From NCBI GenBank assembly GCA_002327305.1, contig DCUZ01000014.1, forward strand, positions 1 to 57,338: 57,338 nucleotides of DNA, read 5' to 3'. Below, piece by piece: positions 50,229 through 57,338 of this stretch. Origin of the DNA: Holophagales bacterium UBA2201. Its GTDB lineage: Bacteria; Acidobacteriota; Thermoanaerobaculia; UBA2201. The notes beneath the pieces were generated by a model. It worked only from the letters and a program-made list of their open reading frames with translations, was not told the origin of the DNA and searched no databases. The stretch's first letter is position 1; each line of letters opens with the position of its first letter. The position numbers were made by a program, and so were the translations under genes.

Positions 50229-52201
50229 GGGTTGTTCTCCCCCCTGAACTGCGTCTCGTACAACTGGGCGTAGAGGCCGTCCCGGGCAAGAAGCTCGGGG
50301 TGGGTCCCGCGCTCGACGATGCGCCCGCGGTCCAGGACCAGGATCTGGTCGGCCGCGAGGATGGTGCTGAGGCGGTGGGCGATGACGATGCTGGTGCGCC
50401 CGGCCATCAGGCGCCCGAGCGCCTCCTGGATGAGGGCCTCCGATTCGCTGTCCAAACTGCTGGTCGCCTCGTCCAGCACCAGGATGCGGGGGTCTTTCAG
50501 GAGGACCCGCGCCAGGGCCAGCCGCTGTTTCTCCCCGCCGCTCAACCGGTACCCCCGCTCGCCGACCACCGTCTCGTACCGCTGGGGCAGGCCCGTGATG
50601 AAATCGTGGATGTTGGCGGCCCGGGCGGCCGCCTCGATCTCCGCCTGGGTGGCGTCTAATTTGGCGTAGAGGAGGTTGGTCCGGATGGTGTCGTGGAACA
50701 GGTGGGTCTCCTGCGTCACCATCCCGATCTGCGCCGTCAGCGAGGCCAGGGACACCTCGCGCAGGTCGTGGCCGTCGAGGAGGATCCTCCCCTCCTGGGG
50801 ATCGTAGAGGCGGGGGATGAGATAGGTGGCCGTCGTCTTGCCGGCCCCGCTGGGGCCCACCAGGGCCACCAGCTCGCCCGGCCGGGCGCGGAAGGTGACG
50901 CCTTCCAGGGCCAGCGGGCGCGCCTGGCTGTGGGGTCCGCCCTCCGGGGAAGGCGGGCCGCCGTCCCGGTCTTCCCCCGCTTCCGGCCCCGGCGCCGCGT
51001 CCGAGGCGGCGTTCGAAAGGGCCGTCATCACCGAAAGGGGCTGGCCGTAGCGGAGGACCGCGCTCAGCGGGCTTGACGAATCGGCGTCGTACCGGAAGGA
51101 GACCCCTTCGAAGGCCAGGTCGCCGCGCACCCGATGGAGCCGGACCGCGTCCGGGCGCTCGACGATGTCCGGCGGGAGGTCGATCACCTCGAAGACCCGC
51201 TCGAAGGAGACCACCGACGAGGCGAACGCCACGGGGTTGTTCGCCAGCCCCTGCAGGGCCGAGTAGAGGGAGGCGAGGTAGGCCCCGAAGGCGACGATGG
51301 TGCCGATGGTGAAGGTCCCCCGGATGACCAGCCACCCCCCGATGCCGTACACCAGGGAGGTGCCCACCGCGCTCACCAGGCCGATGACGACCATGAACGA
51401 GGCCCCCATGACGGCCCGTTCCACGGCCACATCGCGCAAGGTGGCGGCCCGGCGGCCGAACCGGTCCGCCTCCTCGCCCATCCGGCCGAACAGCTTCACC
51501 AGGAGGGCGCCTCCGATCCCGAGCGTCTCCTGCATCGTGGCGTTCATGGCGGCGTTGGCCTCCATCTGCCGGCGCGAGAGGTCGCGCAGGCGGCGGGCCA
51601 GGCGCCAGGAGGCCAGGATGAACAGGGGGAGGATGACGATGCTGACGAGGGTGAGACGCCAGTCCAGGGAGACCATCACCGCCAGGACCGCGGCGCACTG
51701 TATGGCGTTGGTGGCGATGTCCACGATGGTGCTGGAGATGGCCGTCTGCGCCCCCTGCACGTCGTTGTTGAGGCGGCTGATCAGCTCCCCGCTCCTGGTG
51801 TGGGTGAAGAACCGCAGGGACATGCGCTGGAGGTGGGTGTAGACGGCCGCGCGCAGGTCGTAGGTCACCCCTTCGCCCACCCGGGCGTTCAGCTTCCTCT
51901 GCCACACGCGCAGCGCCCCGCCCAGGAGGGGGATGAGGAGGAGGCCCAGGGCCAGGAGGAGAAGCTCGTTCAGGTCGCCCGCGGGGATGGTGCGGTCGAT
52001 GAGGCGGCGGACGAACAGGGGCGTGGCCAGCCCCAGGGCGGTGGTGGCCACGATCAGCAGGAACATCCCGGTCAGCGGCGCCCGGTAGGGGCGGGCGTAT
52101 CCGAGGACCCGGCGGATGAGGGGCCAGGTCAGCACCGGCTTCTCGTCGGGGGAGCGGATCACCTCCCGCCACCCCATGCCGCGCATTCCGCCCATGCTCA
52201 T
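50225..52201 (-). CDS. ABC exporter (fused membrane and ATPase domains) with an inserted linker
   Basis: 658 residues. Six membrane helices (about 35-320; YRAPLTGMFLLIVATTALGL), then the ATPase domain: A-loop VSFRYD near 370, Walker A GPSGAGKTT near 447, Q-loop VTQETHLF, signature RLSGGEKQRLALAR, Walker B ILVLDEATSSLDSES and H-loop IVIAHRLST. It works as a homodimer, exporting lipids, peptides or drugs. An insertion of about 58 residues, rich in Gly, Pro, Ser and acidic residues (GPEAGEDRDGGPPSPEG), separates the A-loop from the next strand (LALEGVTF). Start MSMGGMRGMGW at 52201. Confidence 0.93.
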   Translation of the reverse strand: MSMGGMRGMGWREVIRSPDEKPVLTWPLIRRVLGYARPYRAPLTGMFLLIVATTALGLATPLFVRRLIDRTIPAGDLNELLLLALGLLLIPLLGGALRVWQRKLNARVGEGVTYDLRAAVYTHLQRMSLRFFTHTRSGELISRLNNDVQGAQTAISSTIVDIATNAIQCAAVLAVMVSLDWRLTLVSIVILPLFILASWRLARRLRDLSRRQMEANAAMNATMQETLGIGGALLVKLFGRMGEEADRFGRRAATLRDVAVERAVMGASFMVVIGLVSAVGTSLVYGIGGWLVIRGTFTIGTIVAFGAYLASLYSALQGLANNPVAFASSVVSFERVFEVIDLPPDIVERPDAVRLHRVRGDLAFEGVSFRYDADSSSPLSAVLRYGQPLSVMTALSNAASDAAPGPEAGEDRDGGPPSPEGGPHSQARPLALEGVTFRARPGELVALVGPSGAGKTTATYLIPRLYDPQEGRILLDGHDLREVSLASLTAQIGMVTQETHLFHDTIRTNLLYAKLDATQAEIEAAARAANIHDFITGLPQRYETVVGERGYRLSGGEKQRLALARVLLKDPRILVLDEATSSLDSESEALIQEALGRLMAGRTSIVIAHRLSTILAADQILVLDRGRIVERGTHPELLARDGLYAQLYETQFRGENNP

Positions 52202-52286
52202 GGCGCGTGGACCTTGGCGGCCGCCGCGGCCACCAGCCCGATCCAATCGCGGGTGAGCCGGCAGGCCGCCCCTGCAAAAGCCCCCG

Positions 52287-52376
52287 TCATCGCCCCTCCC
52301 CGATCCTGATCTCGTCGTTCGTCAGGCCATACAATTGACACACCGATGGGTCGATCTGCCGGTCGGTGGCGTCGAT
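52287..52376 (-). pseudogene. C-terminal remnant of a Type IIG restriction-modification enzyme, copy 1
   Basis: Thirty codons without a start: IDATDRQIDPSVCQLYGLTN, then DEIRIGEG and stop. ATDRQID-x-x-V-x-x-LYGLTxxEIxI is the C-terminal signature of Eco57I-like enzymes that join DNA methyltransferase and endonuclease. Nothing of the catalytic part is left. A second, more diverged copy follows at 52458-52568. Confidence 0.65.
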
Positions 52377-52457
52377 GGGGCGTCGTAGGGGCGACCCGGT
52401 GGGTCGCCCGATCCAATCGAGGGCGAGCCGTCAGGCCGTCCCTACAAAAGCCCCGCG

Positions 52458-52568
52458 TCATTGCCCCTCCCCGATCTTGATCTCCTCGTCGGACAGGCCG
52501 TACAGCTGATACACGGCGTGATGGTCGGTGAAGCGTTGAACGAGTGTCTGGATCGTCTGGAGGCTCAT
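52458..52568 (-). pseudogene. C-terminal remnant of a Type IIG restriction-modification enzyme, copy 2
   Basis: A 36-residue frame (MSLQTIQTLVQRFTDHHAVY, then QLYGLSDEEIKIGEG, stop) with the same LYGL-x-x-EEI end as copy 1. About 105 bp of DNA around the two stops are similar (52239-52341 and 52410-52518), showing a tandem duplication. It could be a small live gene since it has an ATG, but remnant is more likely. A short palindromic repeat (52386-52450, GGGGCGACCCGGTGGGTCGCCC) lies between the copies. Confidence 0.55.
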
Positions 52569-52665
52569 GGGGTCATTGTACACCGTGGGCTGACGCCAAT
52601 AAAGAGGCAGGGCGGGCCCTGGGGCCCGCCCTGCGCTCGCATGTCCATCGACGGGCGCTGCCGCC

Positions 52666-55257
52666 CTATCGCAGCATCACCAATACCTTGATCATCCCCG
52701 TGCCCACCTGCAGTGGCTCCAGGGCCTTGCCGATGACGGTGCCTTGTTCGGCGGGCTTGGGCGCTTTCATAGCATGCCCCAGGGTGGGGGAGGCGACCAG
52801 GAGATCGCCCCGGGAGATGGAGGCCGTGGTGGCGTCCGCCTTGACCCATGTGGTCCCGTATTGGACCACCCGCAACTGCCCCAGCGCCGGGGCCTCCTCC
52901 GCCGCGATCCCCACCACCATCGGGTCCGCCGTAAGGAAGCACCGGAAGAGCTCATCGCCATTGGCGGGGTTGAGGACCAGAATATCGCCGCGCTCCACGG
53001 CGTCCTTGACAGTGAAGAGCGACAGAGCCCCGGGGGCGGGAATGGCGTCCGTTTCCGCCGGGGGCGGCGTGGCCGCCGCGGACGGGGGATCGCTGGCCGG
53101 CGCGGCTGACCGGAACGGCGAGGGACGGCGTTCCGCGGACGCGAACCATTCCCGGGCGTGGGGCAGCGTCTCCGCCTCGGGCCTCCCCACTTCCGGTCTT
53201 TCGGGCGAGGCCTCCGGGCCGGGGGGGCGGCCGAAGAGCTCGTGGACCGGGGGGTCGGTGGCGGGGTCGTACTCGTGGACGGCGTCCCTGAGGGCGGCGG
53301 CGGCGCTCAGGTCGAGGGAGGCGCGATCAACTCCCCGGAGCGAGCACTCCATGGCGGTGAAGCGCTCGATCGGGCTGTAGGCTTGGAGCTCCGGATATTT
53401 GACGTACCGTTCCCGGTGCTCCTTGAAGGAGGGGATGTAGGACTCCTCGATCTTCTCCTGGACGATGGCGATCTCCTCGAAGCCGATCCGGAGGCCGTAG
53501 ACGATGTAGTCGAAGGCGGCGCCGGAGGCGCCGTCCCGGCTTCGGACGACCAGTTCGGTAGTGGACTTCTCGGCGACGTAGAGGTCCGCCCACTCCCCGA
53601 CGGGGGTGAGGTGGACCGTGAGGCCGAGGTCCGGGTTCGTCACCCACCGGAAGGTCTCGCCGAGCTGCACGCGCGCTTCACCGTCCGCGAGGCGGGCGCT
53701 ACCGCGGGTGTAGGTGGCCACTTCGTCGCCCTCGGGGGCGGCGTAAACGATCACCCGGCCGCTCTCTTCGGGGTGGTTTTGAACGAAAGAGACCGTGCCG
53801 GTGCCGCTGATTTTGTAAGTGTCATAGGCCACGCGGGAGTAAATACTGGAATTGAGATCCGCAAAGTAGCCGCCCACATCGTTGGCCTCGGCGTCAATTC
53901 CCGTGTTATGGTATCCGGCGCGCGCAAATCCACTGCCGTCTCTGTCTTTGAAGTAGCCTCCGCCGGTGTTCCCCCGCGCGTCGATCCCCCAATCTCCGAA
54001 GCCGACAAAGGCATAGCCACTGCCGTTGGTGTCCTCGAACCACCCGCCCATCCCGCTCCCGTAAGCCTCGATGCCCTGGTTTCCGTAGGCAACATAGGCA
54101 TAGCTTCCGCTGTCGGAGTCTTCGAAATACCCACCGAAACTGTCTCCATAGGCGCGGATTCCCTGATGGCCATCGGCGAGCGATGCCTCGCCGCTGTAAA
54201 GTCCGTTAGTGAAGACGCCACCCGTGGTGTAGCCCTGCGCTTGTATCCCGCTGTTTCCGTAGGCTACGGCGGTCCATGTTCCAAGCACGTTGGAATAGAA
54301 CAGGCCGCCGCCGCTACTGCCTTTAGCCTCGATGCCGTAATCGCTCCCCGTAAAAAAAGTCTGCTTGGCGGTCCAGGCGTTGGCGTTGCCGAGGTTCAGC
54401 GCCAGCTTGTAGGGGGCGCCTGTCGTGCCGCTTCCGGAGCGTGTCAGCGTCGCGTCCGCCGCGTCAACGACGGCGCCGAGGCCGGCGGCCGAAGGAGTCG
54501 CGCTGACCCAGGCGGTCCCGTTCGATGTCAGGACGTTACCGAGTGCGCCGGCGGAGGAGACACCGGTGCCGCCGCGCGCCACCCCGAGAGTGCCTGATGT
54601 AATGTTAGACGCGGCGTGGTTGTGCGACGCCGCGGCGAAGGCCGTGGAGTCGGCGCCGTCGAGCAGGTCCGCGTTCAGCGTGCTTCCCGGCCCGTCGGCC
54701 GCGAGAACGGTCGGCATGATCTCGGTGTCCCTGGCGATCGCCGCATCGATGCGTGCCTCCGCCACCGTTCCCGATGTAATGTCGGTCCCGGAGTGGGCGT
54801 GGGAGGCCGCGGCGAAGGCCGCGGAATTGAGGCCGTCCAGGTGGTCGGCGTTCAGCGCATAGGCCGAGGAAATGACCTGCACACGCGGATTCAGGATCTC
54901 ACCCGCCACGGTGATGGCAACATAGACGGTCCCGTAGTCCCTGAATACGCTGCCCAAGTCGGTGTACGATCCGGGACCTGACCCGTCCGAGACCGTGCCT
55001 CCCCCGAATTGGGCCGTGAACAACCCGTTGGATACGGCCACGGGGTTCCCGTTCGCCGCCGTGTGGGCATCGATCAGGATCTCGTCGCCGCCAGATGAAG
55101 CGCTGTGGAACTTGAAGACCATGTCCTGGTTGCCGCTCAAGGGGACTCCCGAGGCATTCCTGACGACGCCCTGGTAATTGATCAGCCCCGGCGGCGTCGC
55201 GGCGATGACCATGGCCGATAGCATAAGCACAAGCAGACCGAGCGATTTTCCATTCAT
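52666..55257 (-). CDS. Secreted tail-fibre-like protein with six 29-residue repeats
   Basis: 863 residues with a signal peptide (MNGKSLGLLVLMLSAMVIA). The start LINYQGVVRNASGVPLSGNQ and the doubled DxLDGxxSxAFAAASHxH blocks (about residues 130-230) resemble phage tail-fibre and collar regions. Residues about 303-478 are six tandem repeats, consensus GIxAxGxxxGGYFxDxxxSGxYAxVAYG. The C-terminal part has ERGDILVLNPANGDELFR and ends SRGDLLVASPTLGHAMKA, VIGKALEPLQVGTGMIKVLV, found at the end of many bacterial surface proteins. A trimeric surface fibre or adhesin is inferred. AAAGGGAGG precedes the ATG at 55257. Confidence 0.8.
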   Translation of the reverse strand: MNGKSLGLLVLMLSAMVIAATPPGLINYQGVVRNASGVPLSGNQDMVFKFHSASSGGDEILIDAHTAANGNPVAVSNGLFTAQFGGGTVSDGSGPGSYTDLGSVFRDYGTVYVAITVAGEILNPRVQVISSAYALNADHLDGLNSAAFAAASHAHSGTDITSGTVAEARIDAAIARDTEIMPTVLAADGPGSTLNADLLDGADSTAFAAASHNHAASNITSGTLGVARGGTGVSSAGALGNVLTSNGTAWVSATPSAAGLGAVVDAADATLTRSGSGTTGAPYKLALNLGNANAWTAKQTFFTGSDYGIEAKGSSGGGLFYSNVLGTWTAVAYGNSGIQAQGYTTGGVFTNGLYSGEASLADGHQGIRAYGDSFGGYFEDSDSGSYAYVAYGNQGIEAYGSGMGGWFEDTNGSGYAFVGFGDWGIDARGNTGGGYFKDRDGSGFARAGYHNTGIDAEANDVGGYFADLNSSIYSRVAYDTYKISGTGTVSFVQNHPEESGRVIVYAAPEGDEVATYTRGSARLADGEARVQLGETFRWVTNPDLGLTVHLTPVGEWADLYVAEKSTTELVVRSRDGASGAAFDYIVYGLRIGFEEIAIVQEKIEESYIPSFKEHRERYVKYPELQAYSPIERFTAMECSLRGVDRASLDLSAAAALRDAVHEYDPATDPPVHELFGRPPGPEASPERPEVGRPEAETLPHAREWFASAERRPSPFRSAAPASDPPSAAATPPPAETDAIPAPGALSLFTVKDAVERGDILVLNPANGDELFRCFLTADPMVVGIAAEEAPALGQLRVVQYGTTWVKADATTASISRGDLLVASPTLGHAMKAPKPAEQGTVIGKALEPLQVGTGMIKVLVMLR

Positions 55258-55319
55258 GGGGACCTCCCTTTTGGGCATTAGGCGATTCATCATTATTCAC
55301 CGAATCCTTTCAGCCGGTC

Positions 55320-55847
55320 TTATGGGCACGGGCTGGAGTTCGGGGTGGGCGTGCCCCCGCTGTCGTAACCCTTGACGCCCTCTTCGTTGAGCCGGTTCTC
55401 GGCGGTGACAAGGTAGAAATAGCCGGCGCCGGCGCCGGGGACCTGGGTATCGGAGTCCGAGCTGGCCGTCAGCCCGTAATGAAAGCACGCCCCATAGCCG
55501 GCGAAGGCCCCCAGATCGCCCCGGTAGGTGTTGTACCTTCCCGCCGAGGGTTCCGGGTCCCAGTTGAACTGGGTCTTGCTCGTCCAGCGGAGATTTTGCA
55601 CCTCGCCGGGCGGGGGATAGGCACCGCCGAAGCCGCCGTCCATGACATAGGAGGCGCCGGCCAGGCCGCGGGCTGACAGCCCGTCCCCGATGGCGTCCAG
55701 GGTCATTTTATAACTCGTGGACGATAGGACGGGGCTGGGGTTGCCGCCGTTATTGAGCGTGGATTCATCGAGAATGAAATTCGTGCTCGATTGAGGCCGG
55801 AGCAACGACGCCGATAACAGGATCAACAGCACGAAAATTGGCCGCAT
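55320..55847 (-). CDS. Small secreted protein of unknown function
   Basis: 175 residues with a signal peptide (MRPIFVLLILLSASLL). It has SARGLAGASYVMDGGFGGAY, a surface-type motif found before Fn3-like domains, then VQNLRWTSKTQFNWDPEPSA and YRGDLGAF (Fn3-like strand pattern). It lies 62 bases before the fibre gene on the same strand, so the two are probably one operon. AAAGGAG precedes the ATG. The AT-rich 55850-56000 should hold the promoter. Confidence 0.75.
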   Translation of the reverse strand: MRPIFVLLILLSASLLRPQSSTNFILDESTLNNGGNPSPVLSSTSYKMTLDAIGDGLSARGLAGASYVMDGGFGGAYPPPGEVQNLRWTSKTQFNWDPEPSAGRYNTYRGDLGAFAGYGACFHYGLTASSDSDTQVPGAGAGYFYLVTAENRLNEEGVKGYDSGGTPTPNSSPCP

Positions 55848-56010
55848 TCGATCATCTCCTTTAGATCACAAGTACTATATGGTGATACTTTTTAAATAAA
55901 TATCGATAAAAATGTCACTATTTTTAATTAATCTTGGCATTATCGCCGCAGTCCATTATATTGTCAAGCAAGACATTTATTCGGTTTCAGAATCAGGCAC
56001 GAAATGTGCC

Positions 56011-57303
56011 CTATGCTCTATCCTCGATCCACCGCCGTCCTATGTACCGGTGGGTGATGAGCGCCGCCTGGACGAGGAGGGAGGCGTTCATGGCCCACCA
56101 CACGGCGGGGGCGCCGAAGCCCAGGACGATGCCGAAGAACCAGGCGCAGGGGATGCGGACCAGCCACACCGAGGCGGCGATGCGGACCATGGTGGCGCGG
56201 GTGTCGCCCGCCCCGGAGAGGCCGCCGGAGAGGATGACGCCCCAGGCCATCACCGGCTCGCTGAGGAAGGCGATGTAGAGGTAGCGCACCGTCTCCTCGG
56301 CCACGATCGGGTTGGGCGTCACCAGGGCGGCGATGGCGCGCGCGTTGAGGAGGACCAGGCCGGTCAGGACCGTCACCACCCCCACGCCCAGGGCGGCGGT
56401 GGCCATCCCGCCGCGGTAGGCGTGGTCGCCCTCCTTCTTCCCCAGGAAGGCCCCCACGATGACGGCATTGGCCATGTTGAAGGCGAAAGCGGGGAGGAAG
56501 ACGAGCGCCTCGATGCGGAGGCCGTTGGTGAAGGCGGCGAGGATCTCCACCCTGCGCTCGGGGAGCTGGCTGAGGATGAGGAACAGGGCCATGGAGGCCA
56601 ACTGCCACAGCACCTGGAGGAGCCCCACGGGCCAGCCGATGGAGACCATCTTCTTCAGCAAATCGCGCGCGATGCGCAGACCGCCGGCGAGCGAGGCGCG
56701 GAAACGGGCCAGATTGAGAGCGGCGCCCAGGGCGACGGCGAGGGCCGTGGAGAGGGCGATCCCCCTGAACCCCAGGGGGGTGTGGAAGGAGAGGAGGATG
56801 TTGAGGCCGATGTTGACCAGGCACACCACGGCCATGGTGGCCAGCGATTCCCGGACGCGGCCGGAGGCGCGCAGGAGGCCGTTGGTGTTGATGAGGACAT
56901 AGTGGAAGATGAGGCCGGCCGCGTAGATGACCACCAGAGGGGAGGCGGTGGGCTTGATCTCCGCGGGGACATCGAGGAGGCGGATGATGAAGGGCGACAG
57001 GAGGATGCCCGCCAGCCCCAGGGCCAGCCCCGCGCCGAGGGTTCCGGCCAGGGCGGTGGCCAGGGCCCGGCGATAGTCGTGCGAGTCCTTGTCGGCGGCG
57101 AGGCGGCTGACCACGGCCACCGTTCCGGCCGTGAAGGCGTTTCCCAGGATGGTGAAGATGAAATAGATCTGGGTGACGAGGCCGTAGCCGGCCTGCACCT
57201 CCTTGCCGATGCGCCCGGCGATGAAGACATCGGTGAAGGCGATGGCGAACTCGAAGAGCATGATGAGCGTCATGGGCCAGGCGACGCCCCAGCCGTGGCG
57301 CAT
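56011..57303 (-). CDS. MATE family exporter, probably cut at the contig edge
   Basis: 430 residues as called, with about 12 membrane helices: PMTLIMLFEFAIAFTDVFIA at the start, and LSEPVMAWGVILSGGLSGAGDT near the end, the MATE signature. The frame stays open past 57303 (STRALM) into the G run at the contig end, so the true N-terminus may lie off the contig. It differs from the MATE gene at 24183 and is not a copy of it. Confidence 0.88.
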   Translation of the reverse strand: MRHGWGVAWPMTLIMLFEFAIAFTDVFIAGRIGKEVQAGYGLVTQIYFIFTILGNAFTAGTVAVVSRLAADKDSHDYRRALATALAGTLGAGLALGLAGILLSPFIIRLLDVPAEIKPTASPLVVIYAAGLIFHYVLINTNGLLRASGRVRESLATMAVVCLVNIGLNILLSFHTPLGFRGIALSTALAVALGAALNLARFRASLAGGLRIARDLLKKMVSIGWPVGLLQVLWQLASMALFLILSQLPERRVEILAAFTNGLRIEALVFLPAFAFNMANAVIVGAFLGKKEGDHAYRGGMATAALGVGVVTVLTGLVLLNARAIAALVTPNPIVAEETVRYLYIAFLSEPVMAWGVILSGGLSGAGDTRATMVRIAASVWLVRIPCAWFFGIVLGFGAPAVWWAMNASLLVQAALITHRYIGRRWIEDRA

Positions 57304-57324
57304 GAGGGCGCGCGTGGAGGAGGC

Positions 57325-57338
57325 GGGGGGGGGGGGGG
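57325..57338. other. Run of 14 G at the right contig end
   Basis: A pure G run at the end of the contig, typical of two-colour sequencing no-signal calls that reached the assembly. Not thought to be genomic. Confidence 0.8.

Noticed and set aside
57325..57338. Telomere-like or regulatory G run at the right end
   Set aside because: A pure G run exactly at a contig edge is a well-known sequencing artefact.

Overview
The window looks like a contig from a GC-rich, diderm (Gram-negative) bacterium, probably from an environmental assembly. A TonB-dependent receptor, an apolipoprotein N-acyltransferase, a lipoprotein peptidase and many Sec signal peptides point to an outer membrane. Cytochrome bd, MATE exporters and a ferritin-like protein suggest a free-living cell that meets some oxygen. 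I cannot place it in a phylum from sequence alone. Both ends carry likely assembly artefacts: a 25-bp fold-back at the left and a 14-base G run at the right. I saw no rRNA, tRNA or CRISPR array.

Layout. 1-8 kb is accessory: a truncated response regulator, an XRE regulator, a very large secreted Cys-rich protein with a zincin-like motif, a second secreted protein, about 1 kb of palindrome-rich DNA without a gene, and two tandem secreted paralogues. 8-13.6 kb holds an ECF sigma factor overlapping a zinc-finger/TPR protein, a hybrid histidine kinase, a toxin-antitoxin pair, a GIY-YIG protein and a palindromic repeat array. 13.7-18.3 kb has cydAB and an S9 peptidase. On the minus strand, 18.3-24.1 kb has an aminotransferase with an apparent CTG start, a DUF2007-like protein, a BLUF blue-light sensor and a tightly coupled four-gene operon led by a class III nucleotide cyclase. 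24.2-27.1 kb has a MATE exporter, a ferritin-like protein and a zinc peptidase.

27.2-34.6 kb is a five-gene signalling operon: TonB receptor, YfiR-like periplasmic protein, PAS histidine kinase, DivK-like receiver, and REC-PAS-PAS-GGDEF-EAL protein. It reads as a surface-to-cyclic-di-GMP relay. A repeat-rich kilobase follows. 35.7-46.9 kb is housekeeping: a POT-like transporter, a YycJ-like hydrolase, purSQLFM, a methyltransferase, lnt, and prfB with its programmed +1 frameshift. 47-52.2 kb has a glycosyltransferase, a Nudix hydrolase, rmuC, and an ABC exporter coupled to an ankyrin protein. 52.2-57.3 kb has two decayed tails of Type IIG restriction-modification enzymes, a tail-fibre-like repeat protein, a small secreted protein and a second MATE exporter.

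The strongest window-wide pattern is that ten genes, mostly first in their transcription units and lacking a Shine-Dalgarno site, have a TANNNT hexamer ending only 5-9 nt before the start codon. This is the layout of leaderless transcripts. The best candidate for an undescribed system is the cyclase operon next to a BLUF sensor that keeps its key flavin-site residues.
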